A DNA stretch of 64,000 nucleotides from RYN-230 sp963851025 (GTDB lineage Bacteria; Actinomycetota; Actinomycetes; Streptosporangiales; Streptosporangiaceae): the NCBI GenBank assembly GCA_963851025.1, contig CAWKOA010000006.1:310001-374000 (forward strand), read 5' to 3'. Shown piece after piece: positions 1-6,898 of this stretch. How positions within the stretch are numbered: the first letter of the stretch is position 1; each line of letters begins with the position of its first letter. The notes under the pieces were generated by a model that worked only from the letters and a program-made list of their open reading frames with translations, had not been told where the DNA came from and searched no databases. The translations under genes and the position numbers were made by a program.

Positions 1-540
1 GGCCCGCTCCCGCAGCGACTGCAGCAGGGCGTGCCGGGCCCCGAAGTACAGCGCCAGCAGCGGCCCCACCAGGACGCGGAGCAGTCCGCTGGTGATGACC
101 TCGACGGAGGGCTGCCAGGGGCGGCACACGATCACGGCCAGCAGGGCGACGGCCAGGAAGGCAATCCGCCTGTCCCGCCGGTAGTAGAAGGGCCCGTAGG
201 CCGCGAGCGACGTGCCGAACGGCGCCCACACGTTGCCCATGTTGGCCGGGGTCAGCGCGCCGGCCGGCGAGATCAGCAGCGTCACGGCCAGCGTGAAGCC
301 GCCCAGCACGGCGATGACGAGCAGCGGCGCGCGCCGCCGGGCCACCAGCGACAGGCAGGCGGCCGCCTGCAGGCCCAGCAGGACCCAGGCCAGCGTCCCG
401 GGATGAGCCGGCCACCAGCTGATCCCGAGCAGGGTCGTGGCCGTGTCGAGCAGCGCGAAGAAGACCGCGATCCCCACATCGGTCGCGGTCCGGTGCCGGG
501 ACGGCCAGTGGTACCGGGCCACCAGCGAGCGGGCGGGCAA
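1..540 (-). CDS. Sensor histidine kinase, N-terminal part (cut by window edge)
   Basis: The reading frame is open from base 540 down to base 1 and continues beyond the window, so only about 180 N-terminal residues are visible. They form four or five hydrophobic segments (for example around IAVFFALLDTATTLL and LLVIAVLGGFTLAVTLLI) followed by RHALLQSLRERA, the membrane-to-coiled-coil junction common in actinobacterial DesK/NarL-class sensor kinases. The catalytic domains lie outside. The first possible start is TTG at 540, with GTG at 522 as an alternative; neither has a strong ribosome binding site. It diverges from the YceI/ABC export operon, with a palindrome between them, so it may control that operon. 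The kinase call rests on topology and one junction motif. Confidence 0.6.
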   Translation of the reverse strand, partial: MPARSLVARYHWPSRHRTATDVGIAVFFALLDTATTLLGISWWPAHPGTLAWVLLGLQAAACLSLVARRRAPLLVIAVLGGFTLAVTLLISPAGALTPANMGNVWAPFGTSLAAYGPFYYRRDRRIAFLAVALLAVIVCRPWQPSVEVITSGLLRVLVGPLLALYFGARHALLQSLRERA

Positions 541-621
541 GGTTCGTCACTCACGTGATTCACGCTACGTCAGCGGCGGCCGCCGGCCCCGTCTGCGCGC
601 ACCTTCGGCGGGCGGAGAACC

Positions 622-634
622 TACGAAAGTCGTA
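622..634. promoter_or_regulatory. Palindrome between sensor kinase and YceI/ABC operon
   Basis: TACGAAAGTCGTA has perfect 5-bp arms around a 3-nt centre. It lies between the divergent kinase gene and the YceI/ABC genes, about 80 bp upstream of the latter. A response-regulator or repressor site is inferred from shape and position only. Confidence 0.4.
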
Positions 635-714
635 CCCAGGCCGTCCTGGCCCGACCTTCTGCGGCCGGGAACCCTCCGGCTCGCCCTGCCGCGCCCCGGT
701 CCGGCCGGCGTGTC

Positions 715-1242
715 ATGGAGGGCATGACAGAACAAGCAGAATTCTCCGCAACGAAGCCCCGTCTCGGCCGTTATGACATCGACCCGGAGAGCTCGTCCGT
801 GGCCTTCCGGACCCGGCACCTGTTCGGGCTCGCCCCGGTGCGCGGCCGCTTCCGGATCCGGGCCGGGACCGTCGACGTGACCGAGCCGGCCAGCGAGTCA
901 AGAGTCTTCGTGGAGATCGACACGGCGAGCCTGCGTTCCGGTAACCCCGCGCGGGACGCCAGCGTCCGGTCGGCGCGATTCCTGGACGCGCGCCAATACC
1001 CCGTTATGGTGTTCGTAGCGGAAGAAATGGACGGGCAGGATCTGCTGGGCACGCTGACGGTAGGGGCGGTGGCCCGCCCGGTCCGCCTGCGGGTGCAGGT
1101 GTCCGGCGTGTCGCCCGGCTCGTTCACCGCCCGGGCCACCGTGCGCCTGGACCGCACTGAATTCGGCGTGACCGCCTCCCCCGGGCTGGCCGCGCGCCAC
1201 CTCTCTGTATCGCTGGAGGTCCGGTGCACGGCGCGGTCGTAG
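715..1242 (+). CDS. YceI family lipid-binding protein
   Basis: The protein has 175 residues and matches the YceI lipocalin-like beta-barrel family, which binds isoprenoid or other lipid ligands. Supporting stretches are YDIDPESSSVAFRTRHL near the N-terminus, the FLDARQYPVMVF segment near the middle and the closing LDRTEFGV strand. There is no signal peptide, so a cytoplasmic location is likely. The start at 715 has no clear ribosome binding site; ATG 724 would give a protein three residues shorter. The next gene starts inside it (19-bp overlap), so it appears translationally coupled to an ABC-2 exporter, suggesting lipid or prenyl-compound handling linked to export. Confidence 0.8.
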   Translation: MEGMTEQAEFSATKPRLGRYDIDPESSSVAFRTRHLFGLAPVRGRFRIRAGTVDVTEPASESRVFVEIDTASLRSGNPARDASVRSARFLDARQYPVMVFVAEEMDGQDLLGTLTVGAVARPVRLRVQVSGVSPGSFTARATVRLDRTEFGVTASPGLAARHLSVSLEVRCTARS

Positions 1243-2306
1243 TGGACGGGCTGGCCAAGAGCTACCGCGACGTGGCCGCGCTGCGCGGGATCAGCTTCAC
1301 CGTCGCGCCGGGCGAGATCTTCGCCCTGCTGGGACCGAACGGCGCCGGGAAGACCACGACGCTGGAGATCCTGGAGGGCTTCCGGAAGCGGGACGCCGGC
1401 CGGGCCGAGGTGCTGGGCCTCGATCCCGGTGACCGCGCCACCGGCCGCGAACTGCGCGAGCGGATCGGGCTGGTCCTGCAGGACATCGCGGTCGAGCCCT
1501 ACCTGACGGTCCGCGAGACGATCGCCCGCAACGCGGGCTACTACCCGGCACCACGGGGCGTCGATGAGGTGATCGCCCTGGTCGGCCTGGCCGGGCAGGA
1601 GCGGACCAAGGTGCGGAACCTGTCCGGTGGCCGCAAACGCCGCCTGGACCTCGGCCTGGGGCTGATCGGTGACCCGGAACTGCTGTTCCTGGACGAGCCG
1701 ACCACCGGGTTCGACCCGGCCGCCCGGCGGGACGCGTGGCAGCTCGTGCGCAGCCTGCGCGACTCGGGCACCACCATCCTGCTCACCACGCACTACATGG
1801 AGGAGGCCCAGGCGCTGGCCGACCGGGTCGCGGTGCTGTCCGACGGCCAGGTGGTGGCCCAGGGAACCCTGGCGGACATCGGCGGGCGGGCCACCGCCCG
1901 GACCCAGATCCGGTTCGCGCTCCCGGGCGGATGCCGGGCCGCGGACCTCCCGGCCTGGGCCCGGACATCGGTGGGGACGCCAGCGGGAACGGCCGTGGAG
2001 CCGGCGGCGGAGCCGGAACCAGGTGACGTGGTCACCGTGGCGGTCAGCGAGCCGACCCGCGCCCTGTACGAGCTGACCAGCTGGGCCCTGCACCGCGGCC
2101 TCGTCCTGGACCAGCTCACGGTCGAGCCGCCCAGCCTCGAAGACGTGTACCTGAAGCTGACCGCCCCTGGCCCGGAGGCCAGTGCTAGCGAACACGGGGC
2201 TAGCGAACACGGGCCGGCGAACACGGCGGCGAAGAAGGGGCCAGCGAGCGCGCCGGAGAAAGGACCGCGACATGAACCCGACGACCCGCCGGGCGCGGCG
2301 GGGTGA
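1224..2306 (+). CDS. ABC-2 type transporter, ATP-binding subunit (DrrA-like)
   Basis: This 360-residue ATPase drives an ABC-2 exporter. The Walker A motif GPNGAGKTT is at residues 37-45, the signature LSGG at about 133, and Walker B with LLFLDEPTTGFD at about 153-164. A typical DrrA-like C-terminal extension follows. The GTG start lies inside the YceI gene. The last 60 residues are low-complexity and include a 15-nt tandem repeat, and the gene overlaps the permease start by 35 bp. The partner is the permease at 2272-3054. The substrate cannot be told from sequence; DrrA-type pumps commonly export drugs or lipids. Confidence 0.92.
   Translation: MHGAVVVDGLAKSYRDVAALRGISFTVAPGEIFALLGPNGAGKTTTLEILEGFRKRDAGRAEVLGLDPGDRATGRELRERIGLVLQDIAVEPYLTVRETIARNAGYYPAPRGVDEVIALVGLAGQERTKVRNLSGGRKRRLDLGLGLIGDPELLFLDEPTTGFDPAARRDAWQLVRSLRDSGTTILLTTHYMEEAQALADRVAVLSDGQVVAQGTLADIGGRATARTQIRFALPGGCRAADLPAWARTSVGTPAGTAVEPAAEPEPGDVVTVAVSEPTRALYELTSWALHRGLVLDQLTVEPPSLEDVYLKLTAPGPEASASEHGASEHGPANTAAKKGPASAPEKGPRHEPDDPPGAAG
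2184..2228 (+). repeat. 15-nt tandem repeat at the 3' end of the ABC ATPase gene
   Basis: Two perfect copies of GCTAGCGAACACGGG (2184-2198 and 2199-2213) are followed by one diverged copy. The unit length keeps the reading frame and yields a repeated SEHGA-like peptide. Confidence 0.85.
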
Positions 2307-3054
2307 TCTCGCCCTGCTGTGGCACCAGGTGCGCTACGAGCAGCTGTCGTTCTGGCGCAATCCGCAGAGCGCCTTCTTCACGTTCGTGTTCCCCGTCGTG
2401 ATCATCACCCTGTTCGGCGCGCTGTTCGGCAGCGTAGGCCGGAGCTCCTACTTCTACGGGCTGTCGGCCCTGCAGTACTACGTGCCCACGATCGCCGCGG
2501 TCTCGGTGCTGGGCGCCTGCTACAGCCAGCTCGCCATCGTGCTCTCGACCCGGCGGCAGAACGGGATCCTCAAGCGGGTCCGGGCCACGCCGCTCCCGGC
2601 CTGGACCTACTTCCTCGGCCTGCTGGCCCACTGCATCGTGGTCAGCGTGGTGGACATCGCGCTCATCGTGGGTGTCGGCCGGCTGTTCGGCGTGCCGCTG
2701 CCCACCCACTGGGCCGCGATCGCGGTCGCCCTCATACTCGGCGCGGCCTGCTTCTGCGCGCTGGGCGTCGCGGTGGCCTCGCTGATCCGCAACGCCGAGG
2801 CTGCCCCGGCCGTCGTGCAGCTGGTCTTGTTCCCGCTGGTGTTCATCTCGGGCACCTACCTCCCCATCCACTCGCAGTTCGTGCAGCGCATCACCGGGGT
2901 CCTGCCGGTCCGGCCGTTCAACGAGGCCCTGATGGGCCCGTTCGCACGGCACACCGGGTTCGACTGGGCCGCCCTGGGCGTCCTGCTGGCCTGGGGCGTG
3001 GCCGGCGGGCTCATCGCGGTCCGCCGGTTCCGCTGGGACCCCCGGGCGGGCTGA
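2272..3054 (+). CDS. ABC-2 type transporter permease
   Basis: The 260-residue protein has about six membrane segments, starting at AFFTFVFPVVIITLFGALFG. It carries the ABC-2 family signature region FPLVFISGTYLPI, followed by LPVRPFNEAL. ATG 2272 is chosen because GGAGAAAGGA precedes it at good spacing, although it lies 35 bp inside the ATPase gene. Together with the upstream ATPase it forms a DrrAB-like exporter in the inner membrane. A convergent gene begins about 80 bp downstream. Confidence 0.9.
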   Translation: MNPTTRRARRGDLALLWHQVRYEQLSFWRNPQSAFFTFVFPVVIITLFGALFGSVGRSSYFYGLSALQYYVPTIAAVSVLGACYSQLAIVLSTRRQNGILKRVRATPLPAWTYFLGLLAHCIVVSVVDIALIVGVGRLFGVPLPTHWAAIAVALILGAACFCALGVAVASLIRNAEAAPAVVQLVLFPLVFISGTYLPIHSQFVQRITGVLPVRPFNEALMGPFARHTGFDWAALGVLLAWGVAGGLIAVRRFRWDPRAG

Positions 3055-3067
3055 CGGTCACCGGCCG

Positions 3068-3137
3068 GGCCCGTGGTCGCAGGCCCGTGGTCGCAGGCCC
3101 GTGATCGCAGGCCCGTGATCGCAGGCCGGTGGTCAGA
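3068..3137. repeat. 14-nt tandem repeat, five copies, between convergent genes
   Basis: Units at 3068, 3082, 3096 and 3110 read GGCCCGTGGTCGCA or GGCCCGTGATCGCA. A fifth, diverged copy runs into the last codons of the minus-strand gene ending at 3133. Copy number could vary between strains. Confidence 0.9.
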
Positions 3138-3957
3138 GGCCGTTGGGGAAGGTGATGGAGGCCGGGGAGATCAGGGGCTTCCCGACCTCCAGCTGGATCT
3201 GGGCGTGCTTCTCCAGCGGGATGTCGCGGGGGTTGCCCTGGTACACCCGGCCGTTGAACAGCGCGGTCACCGGGCCGTGGGCCGGCCCCACCTGGGTGGT
3301 GCTCAGCGGCTGGCCCCAGATGTCGAAGAAGTCCCCCAGCGTGTAGGTGCGCTGCACTGGGGACTCGATGTGGATGATCCCGTCGGCGGCGTGCGTGTGC
3401 AGCCAGTAGAAGCAGCTGCCGCTGGCGACGAACGGGCCGGTCGGCGTGTTCTGGGCCTGGGCGCCGGGGATGCCGATGGCCGCGGGCGCCTGGCGGGCGG
3501 CGCCGTTCACGAACACGGTCAGGTGCGCGTGGATGTGGTAGACGACCTGCTCACTGGCGTCGCAGCTGACCCCGTCCACGGTCTTCCCGGTGGCCGCGGT
3601 GGCCGTGCTGGCCAGCGCGGGCGCCGCCGGGACCGGCACGCCCTCCGGCCCGGCGGGGCCGGGCGAGGGCAGCGGCTTGAGTGTCCCGAGCGTGCTCAGC
3701 GAGGCCAGCCTGAGTTTCGGCGTGCCGCCGGTGGCGCTCGCCGGGCTTCCGCTGTTGCTGGTCACGGCCAGGGTGATGGCCACGGCGGCGATGATGACGA
3801 GCACGGCCGCGCCGATCCCGGTCAGCCAGTTACGGCGCCGCTTGCGGGCCGCCTCCTGGGCGCGCATCTCGGCGACCCGGGCCCGGGCCGCGGACTTGTT
3901 CGCCCTGGATCCGCCGCCCTGGCCCCCGCGCCCTCTGTTCCCCGCCTGCTTGGGCAC
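3133..3957 (-). CDS. Membrane-anchored protein of unknown function with HxHxH motif
   Basis: The GTG at 3957 is preceded by AAGGGAGAAGG and gives 274 residues. The order is a basic, coiled N-terminus (RARVAEMRAQEAARKRRR), one membrane helix (AAVLVIIAAVAITLAV), a Thr/Ala/Pro-rich linker and an extracytoplasmic domain. That domain contains VVYHIHAHLTVFVNG and FYWLHTHAADGIIHI. The histidine-rich HIHAH and LHTH pairs resemble a metal site, but I do not recognise a family with a known reaction. The protein is tail-to-tail with the ABC operon and starts about 110 bp from a divergent hydrolase gene. Confidence 0.65.
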   Translation of the reverse strand: MPKQAGNRGRGGQGGGSRANKSAARARVAEMRAQEAARKRRRNWLTGIGAAVLVIIAAVAITLAVTSNSGSPASATGGTPKLRLASLSTLGTLKPLPSPGPAGPEGVPVPAAPALASTATAATGKTVDGVSCDASEQVVYHIHAHLTVFVNGAARQAPAAIGIPGAQAQNTPTGPFVASGSCFYWLHTHAADGIIHIESPVQRTYTLGDFFDIWGQPLSTTQVGPAHGPVTALFNGRVYQGNPRDIPLEKHAQIQLEVGKPLISPASITFPNGL

Positions 3958-4064
3958 CTGACCTTCTCCCTTGAGCGATCGGCCCGTCCTGGTGACTGCA
4001 AGGTTATTGCGCGCGGCCGCCTGCCCCGGTGAAGTGGGAGCCAGCAGCGACAAGGAGGACTCGT

Positions 4065-4919
4065 ATGCCGGTCATCCGGGTGCACGGCGCGGACCTTCAC
4101 TATGAGGACACGGGCGGGACCGGGGAACCGGTTCTGTTCCTGCACGGATTCCTGTTCGACGGCCGGCAGTACGAAGCCCAGGTCGACGCGCTGCGCGGCC
4201 AGTACCGCTGCCTGACCCTGGACTTCCGCGGGCAGGGCCGGTCCGCCGCGTCCCGCGGCGGGTACCAGACCGAGCAGCTGACCGCGGACGTGCTCGCGGT
4301 GATCCGGGCGCTCGGCATCGCCCCGGTCCACCTGGCCGGGCTGTCCATGGGCGGGTTCGCCGCGATGCGGATCGCGGCCCGCCAGCCCGCGGCCGTCCGC
4401 TCGCTGATCCTGCTCAACACCAGCGCCGCCGCCCACCCCCGGGGCAAGGTGCCCGGGCACCTGGCCCTGACCGCCGTGGGCCGGGTGGCGGGCGTGTCCG
4501 GCCGCCTCCTGACGTCCAGGATCGAGGCGGAGATGTACGGCCCCGCGTTCCGCGGCGACCCGGGCCGGGCCGGCCAGCGGGAAGCGTGGGCCGGGCGGTG
4601 GGCGCAGGCGGACCGCGCGGCCCTGGCCAAGACCATGCTGGGGATCGTGCTCCGGCCGGACGTCCGGGACGAGCTCGGCGACATCCGCGCGCCCACGCTG
4701 ATCATCGCGGGCGCGGCGGACGCGTCCCTGCCGCCGCGCTTCTCCCGCGAGATGCACTCCCTCATCGCGGGCTCGCAGCTGGTGGAACTGCCCGGCACGG
4801 GACACAGCTCGCCCGTCGAGGACCCGGACGGCGTCACCCGCGCCCTGCGCGAGTTCCTGGCCGCCCACCCGGGCCCCCCGGCCCAGCCTCCCGGCCCCCC
4901 GGGCCCAGGCCATCCATGA
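4065..4919 (+). CDS. Alpha/beta hydrolase
   Basis: The 284-residue cytoplasmic protein has the alpha/beta hydrolase fold. The oxyanion-hole motif HGFLFDG is near residue 27, the nucleophile elbow GLSMGG is at about 98, an acid is likely in IIAGAADASLP, and the catalytic histidine is in GTGHSSPVE. ATG 4065 is preceded by AGGAGG. The C-terminus is a Pro/Gly-rich tail. The family includes esterases, haloperoxidase-like enzymes and lactonases; the substrate is unknown. It is monocistronic, and two hairpins lie in the downstream convergent region. Confidence 0.85.
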   Translation: MPVIRVHGADLHYEDTGGTGEPVLFLHGFLFDGRQYEAQVDALRGQYRCLTLDFRGQGRSAASRGGYQTEQLTADVLAVIRALGIAPVHLAGLSMGGFAAMRIAARQPAAVRSLILLNTSAAAHPRGKVPGHLALTAVGRVAGVSGRLLTSRIEAEMYGPAFRGDPGRAGQREAWAGRWAQADRAALAKTMLGIVLRPDVRDELGDIRAPTLIIAGAADASLPPRFSREMHSLIAGSQLVELPGTGHSSPVEDPDGVTRALREFLAAHPGPPAQPPGPPGPGHP

Positions 4920-5089
4920 TCACGATCCCTTGGCGACACCCCGGTCTCGTTCTGACCGAGATCATGGGCACTGGCAGCTGACGGCCGGGTCGCGGCGGGC
5001 CGTTCGTGGTCATTCCCCGCTGCTGGGTGTGCTGGCCCCGCCCTGGCGCCGGACATCCAGGCTATGACCTGCGATGACGCCACCCACTA

Positions 5090-5113
5090 GCCGCCGGCTG
5101 ACCAGCCGGCGGC
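5090..5113. terminator. Perfect 10-bp hairpin in convergent intergenic region
   Basis: Arms GCCGCCGGCT and AGCCGGCGGC flank a 4-nt loop. There is no U-tract, as is common in GC-rich actinomycetes. The hydrolase and methyltransferase genes converge here, so a bidirectional terminator is plausible. The bases from 4920 to 5089 hold no gene that I can support. Confidence 0.45.
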
Positions 5114-5125
5114 ACCGCCCGGGCC

Positions 5126-5173
5126 GTTCGTGTGCGGGAACCGCTGCGATCACGGCGGTTCCAGCACACGAAC
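5126..5173. terminator. 19-bp hairpin with one mismatch
   Basis: The arms 5126-5144 and 5155-5173 pair over 19 positions with one mismatch around a 10-nt loop. It directly follows the hairpin at 5090-5113. Together they could end both converging transcripts, or they could be a remnant palindromic element. Confidence 0.45.
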
Positions 5174-5206
5174 AGGCCAGCCGGCCGGGACGGGCATCGC
5201 CGTGGG

Positions 5207-5383
5207 TCAGGACGCGGGGGGCTGGCGTTCCAGCCGGGCCCTGGTGGTCGTGCTGATCCCAGCCCGAGCGGCCAGATCCGCTTGCGACAGCCCGGCCTGG
5301 CGGCGTAACTGGCGGTGCCGGTGCCCGTCCAGGAGGGCGCGGCCCGGCTGGTCCGGGAGACCGGGAAGCAGCTTCGGGTGTCC
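5207..5383 (-). pseudogene. XRE-type helix-turn-helix fragment without a start codon
   Basis: Directly after, and in the same frame as, the TAG stop of the methyltransferase gene, the minus strand encodes LRRQAGLSQADLAARAGIST followed by TTRARLERQPPAS and a TGA stop. This matches an XRE/Cro-type HTH (recognition-helix pattern SQADLAARAGIS). No ATG, GTG or TTG start is available between the two stops, and the rest of a regulator is missing. A decayed remnant is most likely. Readthrough of the TAG would give a C-terminal HTH extension, which is only a possibility. Confidence 0.5.
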
Positions 5384-6226
5384 CTACTTCGTGCCGACGA
5401 TGCAGCGGGCCACGCCCGGAATCCTTACCTTGCCGTCTTCTTCGTAGGTGCTGACCTTGGCGATGACGGCTTTCGCGATCCGCTTCCGCGCTGGTTCGCC
5501 GACCTGCTGAAGCGCCGCAACCGCGAGCGAGACGTGCTCGCTGATCATTTCCCAGTACTGCGCGGGCGATTGCGTCACGAGTTCGACGTTAACGTTCCAC
5601 CCGGCAACGTGGCGCAGCCCCGCGGCCTCGTACAAGGCACTGACATATCCCGGGGCAGCACACCGGAACATGTTCGGCCCGTCCGGGTCAGGTGGCGCCA
5701 GCACCGCCTCCGCCGCGATGGCCTGCATGGCGATCGCCGTCCACGGGTTTTCCTCGGGCTTGACCCATACCGAGGAGCAGAGACGTCCGCCCGGCTTGAG
5801 CACGCGCGCGAACTCGGCGGTCGCCTTAGCGACGTCGGGAAAGAACATGTATCCGAACCGCACCGAGATACTGTCGAATGTCGCGTCACCGAATGGCAGG
5901 TCGTCGGCGCTGCACACCGTGGTCTCAAAATTGGTGATCCCTTGCGCGTTCGCTCGTCGCGTCGCGATGTCGAGCATCTCAGCCGCAAGGTCGGTCAGGA
6001 CGACGTGTCCCCTCGGCGCGAGCCTGGCGACGGTCAGCCCCGGCTCACCAGTGCCCGCCGCGATGTCGAGATGCTTCTGATCATCGGCGATGCCGAGACG
6101 CTCGATAATCGCTGTGCCGACCGGGCCCAGCTGATCCATGATGACCGAGTCCCACTTCTCCCAGCCCGCAGAAAGCCCGGCCCACGTCGCTCGCTGAACG
6201 CCTCGGATCTCATCGCTGTTCGCCAT
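5384..6226 (-). CDS. Class I SAM-dependent methyltransferase
   Basis: ATG 6226, preceded by GGGAGGG, gives 280 residues. The SAM-binding motif HLDIAAGTGEPGLTVA is followed by an acidic end of strand 2 (VLTDLAAEML), the SADDLPFGDATFD motif and VLKPGGRL, all typical of UbiE/Methyltransf_11-like enzymes. The codons are clearly less GC-rich than in flanking genes (many third-position A/T), which hints at acquisition from another genome. The acceptor substrate is unknown. It is convergent with the hydrolase gene. Confidence 0.82.
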   Translation of the reverse strand: MANSDEIRGVQRATWAGLSAGWEKWDSVIMDQLGPVGTAIIERLGIADDQKHLDIAAGTGEPGLTVARLAPRGHVVLTDLAAEMLDIATRRANAQGITNFETTVCSADDLPFGDATFDSISVRFGYMFFPDVAKATAEFARVLKPGGRLCSSVWVKPEENPWTAIAMQAIAAEAVLAPPDPDGPNMFRCAAPGYVSALYEAAGLRHVAGWNVNVELVTQSPAQYWEMISEHVSLAVAALQQVGEPARKRIAKAVIAKVSTYEEDGKVRIPGVARCIVGTK

Positions 6227-6366
6227 CGGCCCTCCCGCTACCCGGATGCATCCACCGAACACGGAGGCACTCCTGGGCGGGAGTACATATTGCCTGGTAG
6301 ATGTGCGTTACGGCAAGGCTCGGCGCGCAGCTTCGTATCGCTCACGACGAGTCCGTGGGGAGTGGT

Positions 6367-6774
6367 TCAGGCCGGGGGTGAGAGCCTGGCCTCGGGACGG
6401 GTCGGCTCGAACAGCTCGACCGGGTTGCCGGAAGGGTCCTCCAGCAGGATCTGCCGGCCGCCCACGCCCGAGACGATCTCGTTCCGGAAGCGCGCACCCT
6501 GCTCCCGCAGCGTCCCGACGAGGCGGTCGAGGTCGCTGACCTCGATCGCGAAGCGGTTCCAGCCGCCGGGCGCCGGGAGGGTGCCATCCGGCATGGCCTG
6601 CCCGCCGCCCGGGCCGGCCCCGGGGGCGCTGAGGACCAGGCGGAGGTCGCCTCGCGACAGCATGGCGAACGCGGGCGCCGGGTGCATGACCTCGGTGAAG
6701 CCGAGGTCCTGGCAGTAGAACGCGATCGCCTCATCGACGTCGTTGACGATGTACCGGACGCTGACGGTAGCCAT
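6367..6774 (-). CDS. VOC family (glyoxalase/bleomycin resistance-like) protein
   Basis: The 135-residue protein fits a single VOC domain pair of beta-alpha-beta-beta-beta units. It begins VSVRYIVNDVDEAIAFYCQDLGF, and the closing LLEDPSGNPVELFEP carries the usual metal-ligand glutamate. ATG 6774 has GGAGG upstream. VOC proteins include glyoxalases, dioxygenases and antibiotic-binding proteins; there is no neighbour that narrows the role. It stands alone, with about 140 bp to the methyltransferase gene. Confidence 0.85.
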   Translation of the reverse strand: MATVSVRYIVNDVDEAIAFYCQDLGFTEVMHPAPAFAMLSRGDLRLVLSAPGAGPGGGQAMPDGTLPAPGGWNRFAIEVSDLDRLVGTLREQGARFRNEIVSGVGGRQILLEDPSGNPVELFEPTRPEARLSPPA

Positions 6775-6898
6775 CAGCCGGGCCTCCTCGCGCCGCCCGT
6801 TGGGACAATCCGTTACCCAGCGACCACGCTAACACCGGCTTCTGCCACCCGGCCGCCGGCCGGCCCGCCCCCGTGCGGGCCGGCCGGGGCCACGGGCG

